Source: Bifidobacterium choloepi
GTDB taxonomy: Bacteria; Actinomycetota; Actinomycetes; Actinomycetales; Bifidobacteriaceae
Assembly: GCF_010667615.1 (NCBI RefSeq)
Contig: NZ_VYSG01000001.1
Span: 558,001-622,000, forward strand
Length of the DNA: 64,000 bases
Direction: 5' to 3'
The first letter of the stretch is position 1. Every line of letters starts with the position of its first letter. A program made the translations under genes and the position numbers. This document shows, one piece after another, positions 8,292 through 16,244 of this stretch. The notes beneath the pieces are model-generated. The model saw nothing but the letters and a program-made list of their open reading frames with translations. It made no database searches and was not told where the DNA came from.

Positions 8292-9094
8292 GACTGTCCT
8301 TTCTTCAGCGCCGCGATGCGCTCGCGGTAGTGGTCGCGCTGCCGTTCGTAGGCAGCGACGGAACTCTTGAGACCGGCCGTCCGCTCCTCGATCCACGCCG
8401 GGTCCCCGAGCTGTTCCCGGTACGCGAGCGGCGGCGTGTTCAGCAGCTCGTCGACGCGATGCCCGAGTTCCTCGATTTTCGCCTGCATCATCTCGATTTC
8501 ATGGGCGAGCTCGTCGTCGGAGAACGTGCCGTAGTCGGGGTCGTCGGCCTGGCTTGCCGTCAGGACTACCAGCGACTCGAGCGCAGTCAGGTCGCCGTTC
8601 GCGAGTGCCGCCTGCGCCATCCGGTAGTATTCGGCGCGCCGTGCGTCGCCAGGATGCAGGTCGGGATGCAGCCGCCGCGCCAGCGTGCGGAACAGCTTGT
8701 TGACTTTCCTCGCGTCGTCGGGCTTGAGCATGGACGATTCGGCTCGCTGGTCGAGCAGCTGCGTCAGTATCTTGCGCTGTTGCTCCAGCGATTCGATCCA
8801 CTGTTGGTATTCCGCGACCAGCTGTGCCTCGACGGCTCGCAGATGGTGTTCGTCGAGCGTGCTGCCCTGGTTGACGAGTGTCTGCAGCAGCGCGAATCGC
8901 CGTTTTTCCCGGGCGGCTTCGAGCGATGTCTCGACGAGCCGTGTTTCCCACACGCCTATTTTCAGCGCGTAGTCGGCTCTGACCTGCGGCAGTGCCTGCT
9001 GCCTGATCTGGTCGTAGGTGGCCAGCGCGTCCGCCAATGTGCCGCGGCATTGTTCGAGCGTGGCGAGCAGCTCGTCATGTGTCATGCCGGTCAT
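8288..9094 (-). CDS. J-domain-like coiled-coil protein
   Basis: 268 residues. The N-terminal 115 residues are charged and heptad-like (coiled coil); residues 131-160 resemble helices II-III of a J domain with the diagnostic HPD at 143-145 (LARRLHPDLHPGD); the C-terminus is again coiled coil. J domains stimulate DnaK-type Hsp70 ATPases, so a chaperone-recruiting role is reasonable. The start overlaps the stop of the Sel1-repeat gene (ATGA at 9091-9094) and its stop overlaps the start of the HIRAN-like gene. No zinc-finger or substrate-binding domain of DnaJ is present. Confidence 0.65.
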   Translation of the reverse strand: MTGMTHDELLATLEQCRGTLADALATYDQIRQQALPQVRADYALKIGVWETRLVETSLEAAREKRRFALLQTLVNQGSTLDEHHLRAVEAQLVAEYQQWIESLEQQRKILTQLLDQRAESSMLKPDDARKVNKLFRTLARRLHPDLHPGDARRAEYYRMAQAALANGDLTALESLVVLTASQADDPDYGTFSDDELAHEIEMMQAKIEELGHRVDELLNTPPLAYREQLGDPAWIEERTAGLKSSVAAYERQRDHYRERIAALKKGQS

Positions 9095-11145
9095 GATGCG
9101 TCGCCGTCCTGCGCGTTGCCCAGCAGCTGCGTCATCGTCGTCACGCCGTCCTGTGCTTCGCCCAGCAGCTGGTCGAACAGGTCGAGGCCGGAGCGCACGG
9201 TCTGTTCGAGGCTGGTGACGGCCGTCTCGTAGTAGCCGAGCGCTTCGCGGTAGTCCGGCTGGCCATGTTCGTCGCCTTCGCCGTTGGCGGCCATGTCGCC
9301 GAGACGCAGCGCCGCCGAGCCGGCGATGCGCGTGTTGTGCTGGAGCATGGCCATGTCGTGGGCGCGACGGTACCAGTCGGCGGCGGTGACGCCGGCGTCC
9401 GGATCGCCGTCCGGTCCCGTGAGCAGTCCGGACGTGAACAGCATCGGCACCTCGGCGTCTTCCTCGGCGGCCGCGCGGATTTCGCCGACCACCCACGGAT
9501 TGTCCGACAGGTCAGAATGCTTGCGCAGCAGTTCGGCGTAGGCGAAGCAGGCTTCGGCGATGCCGGCGCTGGCGGCGCGGCGGAAGCATGCCGCGGCGCG
9601 CACCGGTAGCTCGGGCTTCTTCGGAGCGGAGTAGAACCGGCGTCCCTGTTCGGTCTCGCTTTCGGGTGACCAGTCGAAGGCGGAGCGATAGTACTGGCCT
9701 TCGGCACGGTCGTATTCGTACAGGTAGCCCAGACACAGCCACGCCAGCGCCGATCCGCGGCCGGCGGCGTGCCGGAACAGGATTTCGGCGGCGCGGAAGC
9801 TGTCGATCCGGTCCTGCCGGTCTTCGGGTGCCGTGAAGCGCACGCCGTCGGCGTAGTAGTCGACAGCCCAGCCGAGCGCCTCGTCGCCTTCGGGGTCGGA
9901 CACGTCGACTTCGTCGGTGCAGTAGTCGTCACTGCGCACATCGTGATAGCAGGCGATGCCGTACGGCGCGTCGCCGGCGTGCTCCCACGTCGTGACCACG
10001 CCGGTGTGCCTGACTTTCACCATCGGATAGCACCAGAGGCGGTCGCGACCGACCACGCGACCGTCTTGCCAGACGGGAATGGTGATGTAGATGGATGGCA
10101 GCAGCGGCCCGATGATCGGATCGTCATGCCTGAAGTACCAGCCGCCGGCGAGTTCGCGGACGGGAATGTTGTCGTGGGGATTGACCAGTCGCGGCAACGA
10201 TTCGTCCGGCTTGTCCGGATCCTTGCCAGGATTGAAACGGTCCAGATCGCCAACGTCGTGGCGGAGCCCGTTCGGATACGCAATCGGCTCCTCCTCCGCA
10301 TGTCCCATCAGCCATCGCATGTCATGTACTGCGCCCGCCACGTCGAAGCACGGGCTGGACTCCGGCAACGGCGTCGCCTTGGCCTTCGCCGCGATCTCCT
10401 CGCGCTTGCGGATCCTGCGTTCGGCCTTGCGCCGCTCGGCTTCCCGTTTCTTGCGTTCCCGCTCCTCCCGGTGAAGTTCCCGGTACCGCTGCCTGGCGGC
10501 ATCCCACATCGGTTCGTCGGCGAGCGCGGCATAGATGGCCATCGTGCGGTAGTCGCCGGTCGCGAGTGCCCGGGCAGCGGGGGTATGCAGGTCGGTATCG
10601 TAGGCGAATCCGGCTTCTTTCCCATTCTGTGGCGACGATTCACGCTGACTCACGGTCTGCGCATTATCGATGCCTTCCCTATCCGGAGATGTGGAATTCC
10701 TCGGGCGGAACATCGTGGTCTCGAGGAAGTGGCGGATGCCGTTGTCGATGCGGGCGCGGTCCCCGTCGGACAGTTGCGCGGCGAAGGCTTCCGTAGAAGC
10801 GCTTTCGGCAGCCACGGCCAGATCTAGCAGTTGCAGTTCTTCCTGAATGGCTTGGAAAATCGGAATGTACAGGTTGACGAACCGTTCTTCCTCCCTCTCC
10901 ACCCTGTCGGGGTCGGGGTCGCCTTGTGCCAGGTCCTGTTCGAGAGACTTGACGGCACGCGTCATCGTCTTGATATCGAGATCGTAGAGCAACGGCAACG
11001 AATGCCAGGGAATCCCCTTCATGCGCGCCCCGAATGCCACGCGAGAATCGTTCGATTCGCACAGCCTGCCAATAAGTCCGTATGCATCCTTCACCCGCGG
11101 AGCAGACTCTTCAAGATTCGCAAGATGCCGCTTCATCGCGGTCAC
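9091..11145 (-). CDS. Sel1-repeat-containing protein, unknown function
   Basis: About 684 residues. The N-terminal third is helical and rich in charged residues, with a strongly basic coiled coil (YRELHREERERKKREAER); the middle is a beta-rich region with many W, Y and D; the C-terminal third carries Sel1/TPR-like repeats (AAEILFRHAAGRGSALAWLC and AACFRRAASAGIAEACFAYA). The GTG at 11145 is preferred: AAGGG stands 9 bases upstream and a TATACAAT box at about 11169-11176 would start the mRNA just before it. ATGs at 11172 and 11136 are alternatives. It heads a three-gene coupled operon with the J-domain and HIRAN-like genes. No enzymatic motif is visible. Confidence 0.7.
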   Translation of the reverse strand: MTAMKRHLANLEESAPRVKDAYGLIGRLCESNDSRVAFGARMKGIPWHSLPLLYDLDIKTMTRAVKSLEQDLAQGDPDPDRVEREEERFVNLYIPIFQAIQEELQLLDLAVAAESASTEAFAAQLSDGDRARIDNGIRHFLETTMFRPRNSTSPDREGIDNAQTVSQRESSPQNGKEAGFAYDTDLHTPAARALATGDYRTMAIYAALADEPMWDAARQRYRELHREERERKKREAERRKAERRIRKREEIAAKAKATPLPESSPCFDVAGAVHDMRWLMGHAEEEPIAYPNGLRHDVGDLDRFNPGKDPDKPDESLPRLVNPHDNIPVRELAGGWYFRHDDPIIGPLLPSIYITIPVWQDGRVVGRDRLWCYPMVKVRHTGVVTTWEHAGDAPYGIACYHDVRSDDYCTDEVDVSDPEGDEALGWAVDYYADGVRFTAPEDRQDRIDSFRAAEILFRHAAGRGSALAWLCLGYLYEYDRAEGQYYRSAFDWSPESETEQGRRFYSAPKKPELPVRAAACFRRAASAGIAEACFAYAELLRKHSDLSDNPWVVGEIRAAAEEDAEVPMLFTSGLLTGPDGDPDAGVTAADWYRRAHDMAMLQHNTRIAGSAALRLGDMAANGEGDEHGQPDYREALGYYETAVTSLEQTVRSGLDLFDQLLGEAQDGVTTMTQLLGNAQDGDAS

Positions 11146-11172
11146 CAACCGGTTCCCTTCCATGGCGGTCAT

Positions 11173-11524
11173 TGTATATGCTTGCCAGCGGGTCACGCAC
11201 ATGCCGACTCTTTCCACTACAAGACCGCCAAAAACCGCCACGAATGTCGTCTGCGCGGTTCTTGTGGACCAACTATCACCCGGCTTCAGCCGGACACGGG
11301 CCCATGGAGGCTGCCTGGCGACCACCCACTCCAAGCCCTTGGTTTTCGTCGGAAAAACACGGGCCTAAGGAGATGGAATGGCGACACCCCTCCTCAAGCC
11401 CGCATTTCCGGACCACAAAACACGTGCCTACGGAGAGCGGAACCCGACGCCCCTCCTCAAGCCCGCATCGAATCGTTCAAGGACATGATCACCAGTCGCG
11501 ACGTACAACGGAAAACACCACAGT
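11173..11524. other. intergenic region between hipA and the Sel1 operon
   Basis: Apart from the promoter side of the Sel1 operon this region is dominated by the 63-bp tandem repeat at 11294-11475. A short CGGCTTCAGCCGG hairpin sits at about 11281. No gene with start signal is supported, although one plus-strand frame stays open through the repeat. Confidence 0.5.
11294..11475. repeat. 63-bp tandem repeat, three diverged copies
   Basis: Copies start at 11294, 11357 and 11420, each beginning ACACG(G/T)GCC. Copies 2 and 3 share ACACCCCTCCTCAAGCCCGC with one change. Each copy can fold weakly: GGGCCTAAGGAG faces CTCCTCAAGCCC. The period is a multiple of three, and in one plus frame it reads as a 21-residue repeat with the core WRHPSSSPH. 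Confidence 0.8.
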
Positions 11525-12766
11525 TCAGAGCTCGTCGAGTACGGACAGCGCGTGGCCGAGCCGGGATTCCATGACGGAACGGGATTGGTTGTCGACATGG
11601 CGCAGCGAGGCCCGGGGCATCATTTGGGACACGGCGGACCGCAGGATGGGCAGCCATTGCGCGGCTTCCACAGGCGTCACGCCGAATAGCGACAGGCTGT
11701 CGTCACCCATTAGGCGGCCGACAGTTACCTCCGCATCGCCAAAGAGAGCCAGCTGATGACTGTCGCCGGCATGATCGTCCCATGGCTCCGGATTGAGGTC
11801 GAAGGCCGGGGCCAGCTGCCATCCGTCACCCGGGGCGAGACGCAGGAATCCGTGGTTGCGCAGGTGGTCGTCGAGATTGCCGATGGCGGCGCCGAACATG
11901 GCTCGTTTCCAGAGCTGGACCGTGTCGGCGCCCAGCGTGCGGGTTTCCTCGGCGAGATCCAGCCAATCGCCACCTTCGCCGTCGACGGCTTCCAGCGCCG
12001 TCATGGCGGACATGTACGGAATGCGCTGCATGGTGTCCGGAGCGGAGCCGCCGAGTCGGTCGAATCGTTCCGTCAACAGGACGGTGCGCTGGTTGCCATT
12101 GACGTCGGCGATGCCGACGGTACGATGCTCCGGCACGTCGATGCCAGCCATCGCGGCGATTTCGAGCGTGACGGCCTCCCAGCCGATGACATCCCATTCG
12201 TCGCCGTTCGGCTTGGGAAACTTGGCAAGCCAGAGGGTGTTGCGATCCATGACAGATGCCTTGGGTCGCGCGCCGCCGAGCGAGCCGGTGGCGCGGTAGA
12301 GCCGACGGAGTTCCGTGTCGTCGATCTCGCGACCTTCCTCGACGGCGTCGGCGGTGTTGAGCAGTTCGGGCAGGTTGGCGAGCACCGGCACACCTTCCTC
12401 GCCGGCGAGCGGAACACCATCGTCGAGGAATCGCAGTGCTCCCTGCCGGGTCAGGTCGTTGACACCAAGCAGGTATTCGCTTTCGGTCAGTCTGGTGCGC
12501 TTGAGATCGCGGGCAAGGACCTTGCGTCCCCAGCGGTCCGGCGCCGCGTCGGAGAAGGGGCCGAGGCCGTGAAAATAGTAGGACGCCGACGACAATGGCA
12601 GCGAGGGAAACAGCGGCGTGGCGCCATTGCGCTCGAGATAGGAGCCGGAGTACCGGAACGTCAGGTCGTCGCCGCTGCAGTACAGCGTGCCGGCGGTAAT
12701 TTCCTCTCCGTCGGCCGTCGTCGTCGCGACGGTCACGGTGGCGCGTGGGGAAAGCTGCATGGTCAT
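11525..12766 (-). CDS. hipA: HipA-type serine/threonine kinase toxin
   Basis: 413-residue HipA family kinase. The N-terminal domain (GTLYCSGDDLTFRYSGSYLE) is the HipA N1 type; SLGGARPKASV is the ATP-binding loop region; GNLDDHLRNHGFL is the catalytic loop and LAPAFDLNP the metal-binding motif. HipA toxins phosphorylate glutamyl-tRNA synthetase or other targets and cause growth arrest. GGAGG precedes the ATG. It lies 17 bases after the HTH gene upstream, giving the standard hipBA order in one operon. Confidence 0.92.
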   Translation of the reverse strand: MTMQLSPRATVTVATTTADGEEITAGTLYCSGDDLTFRYSGSYLERNGATPLFPSLPLSSASYYFHGLGPFSDAAPDRWGRKVLARDLKRTRLTESEYLLGVNDLTRQGALRFLDDGVPLAGEEGVPVLANLPELLNTADAVEEGREIDDTELRRLYRATGSLGGARPKASVMDRNTLWLAKFPKPNGDEWDVIGWEAVTLEIAAMAGIDVPEHRTVGIADVNGNQRTVLLTERFDRLGGSAPDTMQRIPYMSAMTALEAVDGEGGDWLDLAEETRTLGADTVQLWKRAMFGAAIGNLDDHLRNHGFLRLAPGDGWQLAPAFDLNPEPWDDHAGDSHQLALFGDAEVTVGRLMGDDSLSLFGVTPVEAAQWLPILRSAVSQMMPRASLRHVDNQSRSVMESRLGHALSVLDEL

Positions 12767-12783
12767 GGCTGGGCCTCCGATGG

Positions 12784-13077
12784 TCAGTGACGGACACGCT
12801 GGGGAAGGATCTGGTTGGCGCGGATGCGGCCCAGATCGGTCGTATAAGGGTCGACGGCGGCGACGAGCGGGTCGGCGAGCTGCAGGATCCGCGCGATGCT
12901 CAGCAGCGAGTCGGTCCTGACGGACTTGCCCTGTTCGACGTTCGCGACGGTCGTTGGCGAGACGCCGGCCCGCTGCGCGACGTCGGCGATCGTCAGGTTG
13001 AGCAGCTTGCGCTGCTGCTGAAACCGCTCCCCGATGAGCCTCAAGTCCCGCCGCACTTTCGTCGGTACGTATTTCAT
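12784..13077 (-). CDS. hipB: HipB-type HTH antitoxin
   Basis: 97-residue Xre/Cro-type DNA-binding protein: helix-turn-helix LTIADVAQRAGVSPTTVANV at about residues 27-46, followed by a short dimerisation tail. It would neutralise HipA and repress its own operon. The ATG at 13077 follows GGGAGAA at proper distance; an upstream in-frame ATG at 13134 lacks such a site. AT-rich DNA just upstream contains repeated GATAT elements (around 13100-13133) that could be its operator. Confidence 0.9.
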   Translation of the reverse strand: MKYVPTKVRRDLRLIGERFQQQRKLLNLTIADVAQRAGVSPTTVANVEQGKSVRTDSLLSIARILQLADPLVAAVDPYTTDLGRIRANQILPQRVRH

Positions 13078-13097
13078 GCGATTCTCCCGACTTGGTT

Positions 13098-13135
13098 TGC
13101 TGACATATAACATATCGTATTCTATATCGTCCATG
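13098..13135. promoter_or_regulatory. hipBA promoter/operator candidate
   Basis: A locally AT-rich stretch upstream of hipB with two spaced ATATCG/CGATAT elements and a TATAAC sequence. HipB proteins repress their own operons at such sites; no canonical E. coli HipB operator is seen, so this is inferred from position. Confidence 0.35.
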
Positions 13136-13254
13136 AGATAGTCACCAGTAAACTAGTGCTTAATTGATTCTCTTTCATATACGATTTCCGCCGAAATGAC
13201 GGCGTGACGGTAGACTGGTCGAATCGTTCGCGAACATGGGTTCGCGACTTGTGA

Positions 13255-13266
13255 CGAAACGTTTCG
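13255..13266. promoter_or_regulatory. LacI-type operator candidate CGAAACGTTTCG
   Basis: A perfect 12-bp palindrome with central CG, the usual form of LacI/CcpA-class operators, placed 14 bp before the GTG start of the sugar-binding protein gene and directly next to its ribosome-binding site. Two GTTCGCGA direct repeats lie just upstream. Confidence 0.55.
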
Positions 13267-13280
13267 GGGAGAACAGAACC

Positions 13281-14678
13281 GTGTCCAACTGGGCGAAGAG
13301 AGTGCTGTCGCTGGCGGCGGCGCTGACGATGACGATCGCCGTCGCGGCGTGCGGCAACGCCGACAGCCGCACCGTGCTGACGGTGTGGTCGTGGGAGCCG
13401 AGCATGAAGACGCTGATCGAGAACTTCGAACACGAGAATCCCGACATCGTCATCAAGCAGGTCTCGACGGCGAGCTACGACAAGCTCAACTCGGCCATCC
13501 AGGACGGCTACAACACGCCGGACGTCGTGCAGCTCGAATACTACGCGCTGCCGCAGTACGCCGTCAGCGGCCAGCTCGTCGACCTGACCGACCGGACGGC
13601 CGGCTACGACGACGTGTTCACGCCGGGCACGTGGGCATCCGTGCAGCTCGACGGCGACGTCTACGGCGTGCCGATGGATTCGGGCCCGATGGCGTTCTTC
13701 TACAACAAGGACGTCTTCGAGCAGGCCGGCGTCGACCCGACGACAATCAAGACCTGGGCCGACTACTACAACGCGGCCAAGAAACTCAAGCAGATCGGCG
13801 TGTACATCACGGCCGATTCCGGCAGCGACGCGAGCTTCTACGAATCGATGATCTGGCTGGCCGGCGGCCGGCCGTTCTCGACGTCGCACGACGGCAAGGA
13901 AGTCTCGATCAATCTCAACAAGGACGAGGGGACGATGACGTTCACCGAGTTCTGGCAGAAGATGATCGACGAGGGCCTTGTCGACACGACGCTGACGACA
14001 TGGTCCGACGGCTGGAAGGAAGCCGTCGGCAACGGCGAGATCGCGTCGCTGTTCGCCGGCGCATGGATGCCGTCGCTGCTGCTGGCCGACGTGCCGGCGT
14101 CGGCGGGCCTGTGGAGGGTCGGACAGATGCCGACCGAGAACGGCGAGGCGACGAACGCCGAGAACGGCGGCTCGGCGCTGGGCATCCTGACGACGAGCCG
14201 CGTGCCGGACGCCGCGTTCCGGTTCATCCGGTACGTCTGCAAGTCGCAGGAGGGCATCAACACCCGCGTCGACGGCGGCGCGTTCCCCGCCGACATCCAG
14301 ACGCTCGAGAGTTCGGACTTCCTCAACCGGACGACGGTGACCGACGAGCGCGGCGTCGCCGTGAACTTCTTCGGTGGCCAGAAATACAACGAGGTGCTCG
14401 CCGAGGCCGCCAAGCGGGTCTCGACCGGCTACCAGTACCTGCCGTTCGAGGTGTACGCGCGCACCGACTTCAAGTCGACGGTCGGCAAGGCGTACACGTG
14501 GGCCACGGCGGAAAACAAGTACCGCGACGCGCTGAAGCTCGTCGAGAACGGCATCAAGCCGGAATCGTCGCTGCCGTCGGAGCCGGGCGAGGAGGTCACG
14601 CTCAAGGCCGGCATCGCCGAGTGGCAGGCCAATCTCAAGGAATACGGCGCCAACCAGGGCTTCACGATCGAGGACTGA
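13281..14678 (+). CDS. sugar ABC transporter binding lipoprotein (family 1)
   Basis: 465 residues with a lipoprotein signal peptide (hydrophobic segment followed by AVAAC, lipobox Cys near residue 23). The mature part has MalE-type features (LTVWSWEPSMKTLIENFE, YGVPMDSGPMAFFYNKDVFE, SLFAGAWMPSLL), so it should capture a sugar or oligosaccharide. The GTG at 13281 follows GGGGAGA at 8 bases. No permease or ATPase gene is adjacent, so it must work with components encoded elsewhere. A LacI-type palindrome overlaps the leader, so sugar control is likely. It converges on coaX with two bases between the stops. Confidence 0.9.
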   Translation: MSNWAKRVLSLAAALTMTIAVAACGNADSRTVLTVWSWEPSMKTLIENFEHENPDIVIKQVSTASYDKLNSAIQDGYNTPDVVQLEYYALPQYAVSGQLVDLTDRTAGYDDVFTPGTWASVQLDGDVYGVPMDSGPMAFFYNKDVFEQAGVDPTTIKTWADYYNAAKKLKQIGVYITADSGSDASFYESMIWLAGGRPFSTSHDGKEVSINLNKDEGTMTFTEFWQKMIDEGLVDTTLTTWSDGWKEAVGNGEIASLFAGAWMPSLLLADVPASAGLWRVGQMPTENGEATNAENGGSALGILTTSRVPDAAFRFIRYVCKSQEGINTRVDGGAFPADIQTLESSDFLNRTTVTDERGVAVNFFGGQKYNEVLAEAAKRVSTGYQYLPFEVYARTDFKSTVGKAYTWATAENKYRDALKLVENGIKPESSLPSEPGEEVTLKAGIAEWQANLKEYGANQGFTIED

Positions 14679-14680
14679 CT

Positions 14681-15448
14681 TCAGTCGGCGTTCTTCTCGT
14701 AGATGACGTCCATGCCCTTGAAGATGAGGTCGGGATCGACGACGTCGATGAGGTCGGTGTCGTCACGGAAGACGCTCGCCAGGCCGCCGGTCGCGACGAC
14801 CTTGAAGTCCTCGCCGATCTCGTCGCGGAACTGCTGGATCGTGCGCTCCACGCCGCCGAGGAAGTTGTAGTAGAGGCCGGCCTGCATCGCGTCCTTCGTG
14901 TTCGTCGCGATGATCGAGTCGGGCCGGGTGATCTCGACTTCCGGCAGCTGCGCCGTGTTGCCCCACAGCGCGGCGGCGGCCGTGCGGATGCCGGTCGTGA
15001 TCAGGCCGGCGGAGATCGTGCCGCGTTCGTCGACGTAGTTGAACGTCGTCGCGGTGCCGAAGTCGATGACGAGGACCGGGCCGCCGTAGACATAGTAGGC
15101 GCCGGCGCAGTCGGCGAGGCAGTCGGCACCGAGCGTGCTCGGATTGTCGATCCGCACGTTCATGCCGGTCTTGACGCCGGGGCCGACGACCATCGGGTCG
15201 ATGTCGAGGAACTTGATGAGCGACGAGCGGAACGAGTGCATGACCTTCGGCACGACGGACGCGACGATGACGTCGTCGACGTCGTCGGGTTCGTAGCCGC
15301 TCAGGCTGAGGAACTGCGTGATCATCATGCCGTATTCGTCCGACGTGTGCTCGACCTTCGTCGTCAGCCGGTAGCTGCCGACGATCTTGCCTTCGTCGAG
15401 GAATCCCATCACGATGTTCGTGTTTCCGATGTCGACGGCAATCAGCAT
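14681..15448 (-). CDS. coaX: type III pantothenate kinase
   Basis: 255-residue CoaX: phosphorylates pantothenate in the first step of coenzyme A synthesis. The N-terminal phosphate loop DIGNTNIVMG and the motifs NPSTLGADCLADC, VIDFGTATTFNYVDERG and ATGGLASVF are those of the type III ASKHA-fold family. AGGGGAAC stands before the ATG at 15448. It appears to be transcribed on its own or behind the small membrane-protein gene upstream, 122 bases away. Confidence 0.95.
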   Translation of the reverse strand: MLIAVDIGNTNIVMGFLDEGKIVGSYRLTTKVEHTSDEYGMMITQFLSLSGYEPDDVDDVIVASVVPKVMHSFRSSLIKFLDIDPMVVGPGVKTGMNVRIDNPSTLGADCLADCAGAYYVYGGPVLVIDFGTATTFNYVDERGTISAGLITTGIRTAAAALWGNTAQLPEVEITRPDSIIATNTKDAMQAGLYYNFLGGVERTIQQFRDEIGEDFKVVATGGLASVFRDDTDLIDVVDPDLIFKGMDVIYEKNAD

Positions 15449-15570
15449 GGCCGTTCCCCTTCCCGAGTGTCCGTTAGTCGTCCACTGTACCAGCGTCGTC
15501 GCCGGACAAGAAGAAAAATGGAACGATTCTTCCGTTCCTGACATGTCGGGGACGGGAAGATTCCCGGTGG

Positions 15571-15966
15571 TCACTGGAAGTTGATGCTGGCGCCGCGCTG
15601 GGCGTCGAGGCGCAGGCTGACGTAGTCGCCGACGTGCAGGTCGTGGTCCTTGACGGTCTTCTTCGAGATGAACATCTGCGCGATGGCGATCTGGCCGTAC
15701 GAATCGTTCCTGATGACCTTGTTGAACCACAGCACGCGCACCGTGTCCTTGGCACCGTGAGGCTTGATCGACGAGACGAGGCCGACCTGGTTCCAGATGT
15801 GCTCGTCCTTCGAGACGACCTCGATGAGCGAATCCTTGAGGATGGCGTACTGCTCGTCGGTGACGTCCTCGAACGACGCCTCGATCTTGTCGACGCCGCG
15901 GTTGCCGGACAGCGCGAAGATCAGCACGACGACAACGACGACGAGAAGCAGGACTAGATACTGCAT
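15571..15966 (-). CDS. small membrane-anchored protein, unknown
   Basis: 131 residues: a strongly hydrophobic N-terminal helix (residues 2-19, valine/leucine rich) followed by a hydrophilic domain of about 110 residues with mixed charge. No family is recognised. The single helix with a cytoplasmic or extracellular soluble part could act as an anchored accessory protein. It sits between garK and coaX on the same strand; three strong hairpins separate it from garK, so it probably has its own promoter. Confidence 0.65.
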   Translation of the reverse strand: MQYLVLLLVVVVVVLIFALSGNRGVDKIEASFEDVTDEQYAILKDSLIEVVSKDEHIWNQVGLVSSIKPHGAKDTVRVLWFNKVIRNDSYGQIAIAQMFISKKTVKDHDLHVGDYVSLRLDAQRGASINFQ

Positions 15967-16070
15967 GATGGTTGCTCTCTCTCCCTTGACGGAACTGTTT
16001 CATGCTATCAGGAGTTTTGCCGGGACTGGCCGGGAGAAAGCAAAATTGCTAAAACGTTTCGCCAACGACA

Positions 16071-16238
16071 CCGGTCCGCCCGGCCGGAGAAGGCCGGACG
16101 GACCGGAAAAACAGGCGCCGTCGGGAGAGAGAAAGGAAAGGGCGGCTCCTGGGACCGGACAGTCGCCGGGAAACGCGGCTGTCCGGGAAGAATCGTCGCC
16201 GGTGCCGCCGGCCGCCGCCGGAACGGATGGCCGGCGGC
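16071..16238. terminator. triple hairpin downstream of garK
   Basis: Three successive stem-loops: CCGGTCCGCCCGGCC with GGCCGGACGGACCGG (16071-16106, one mismatch), CCGGACAG with CTGTCCGG (16155-16186) and GCCGCCGGCC with GGCCGGCGGC (16204-16238). The last begins 6 bases past the garK stop. None has a clear U-run, so termination is inferred. Confidence 0.55.
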
Positions 16239-16244
16239 GCAGGG

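Noticed and set aside
13122-13889. Minus-strand frame of 255 codons overlapping the sugar-binding protein gene
   Set aside because: It is antisense to a lipoprotein gene with clear signal peptide and motifs and shows no family features.
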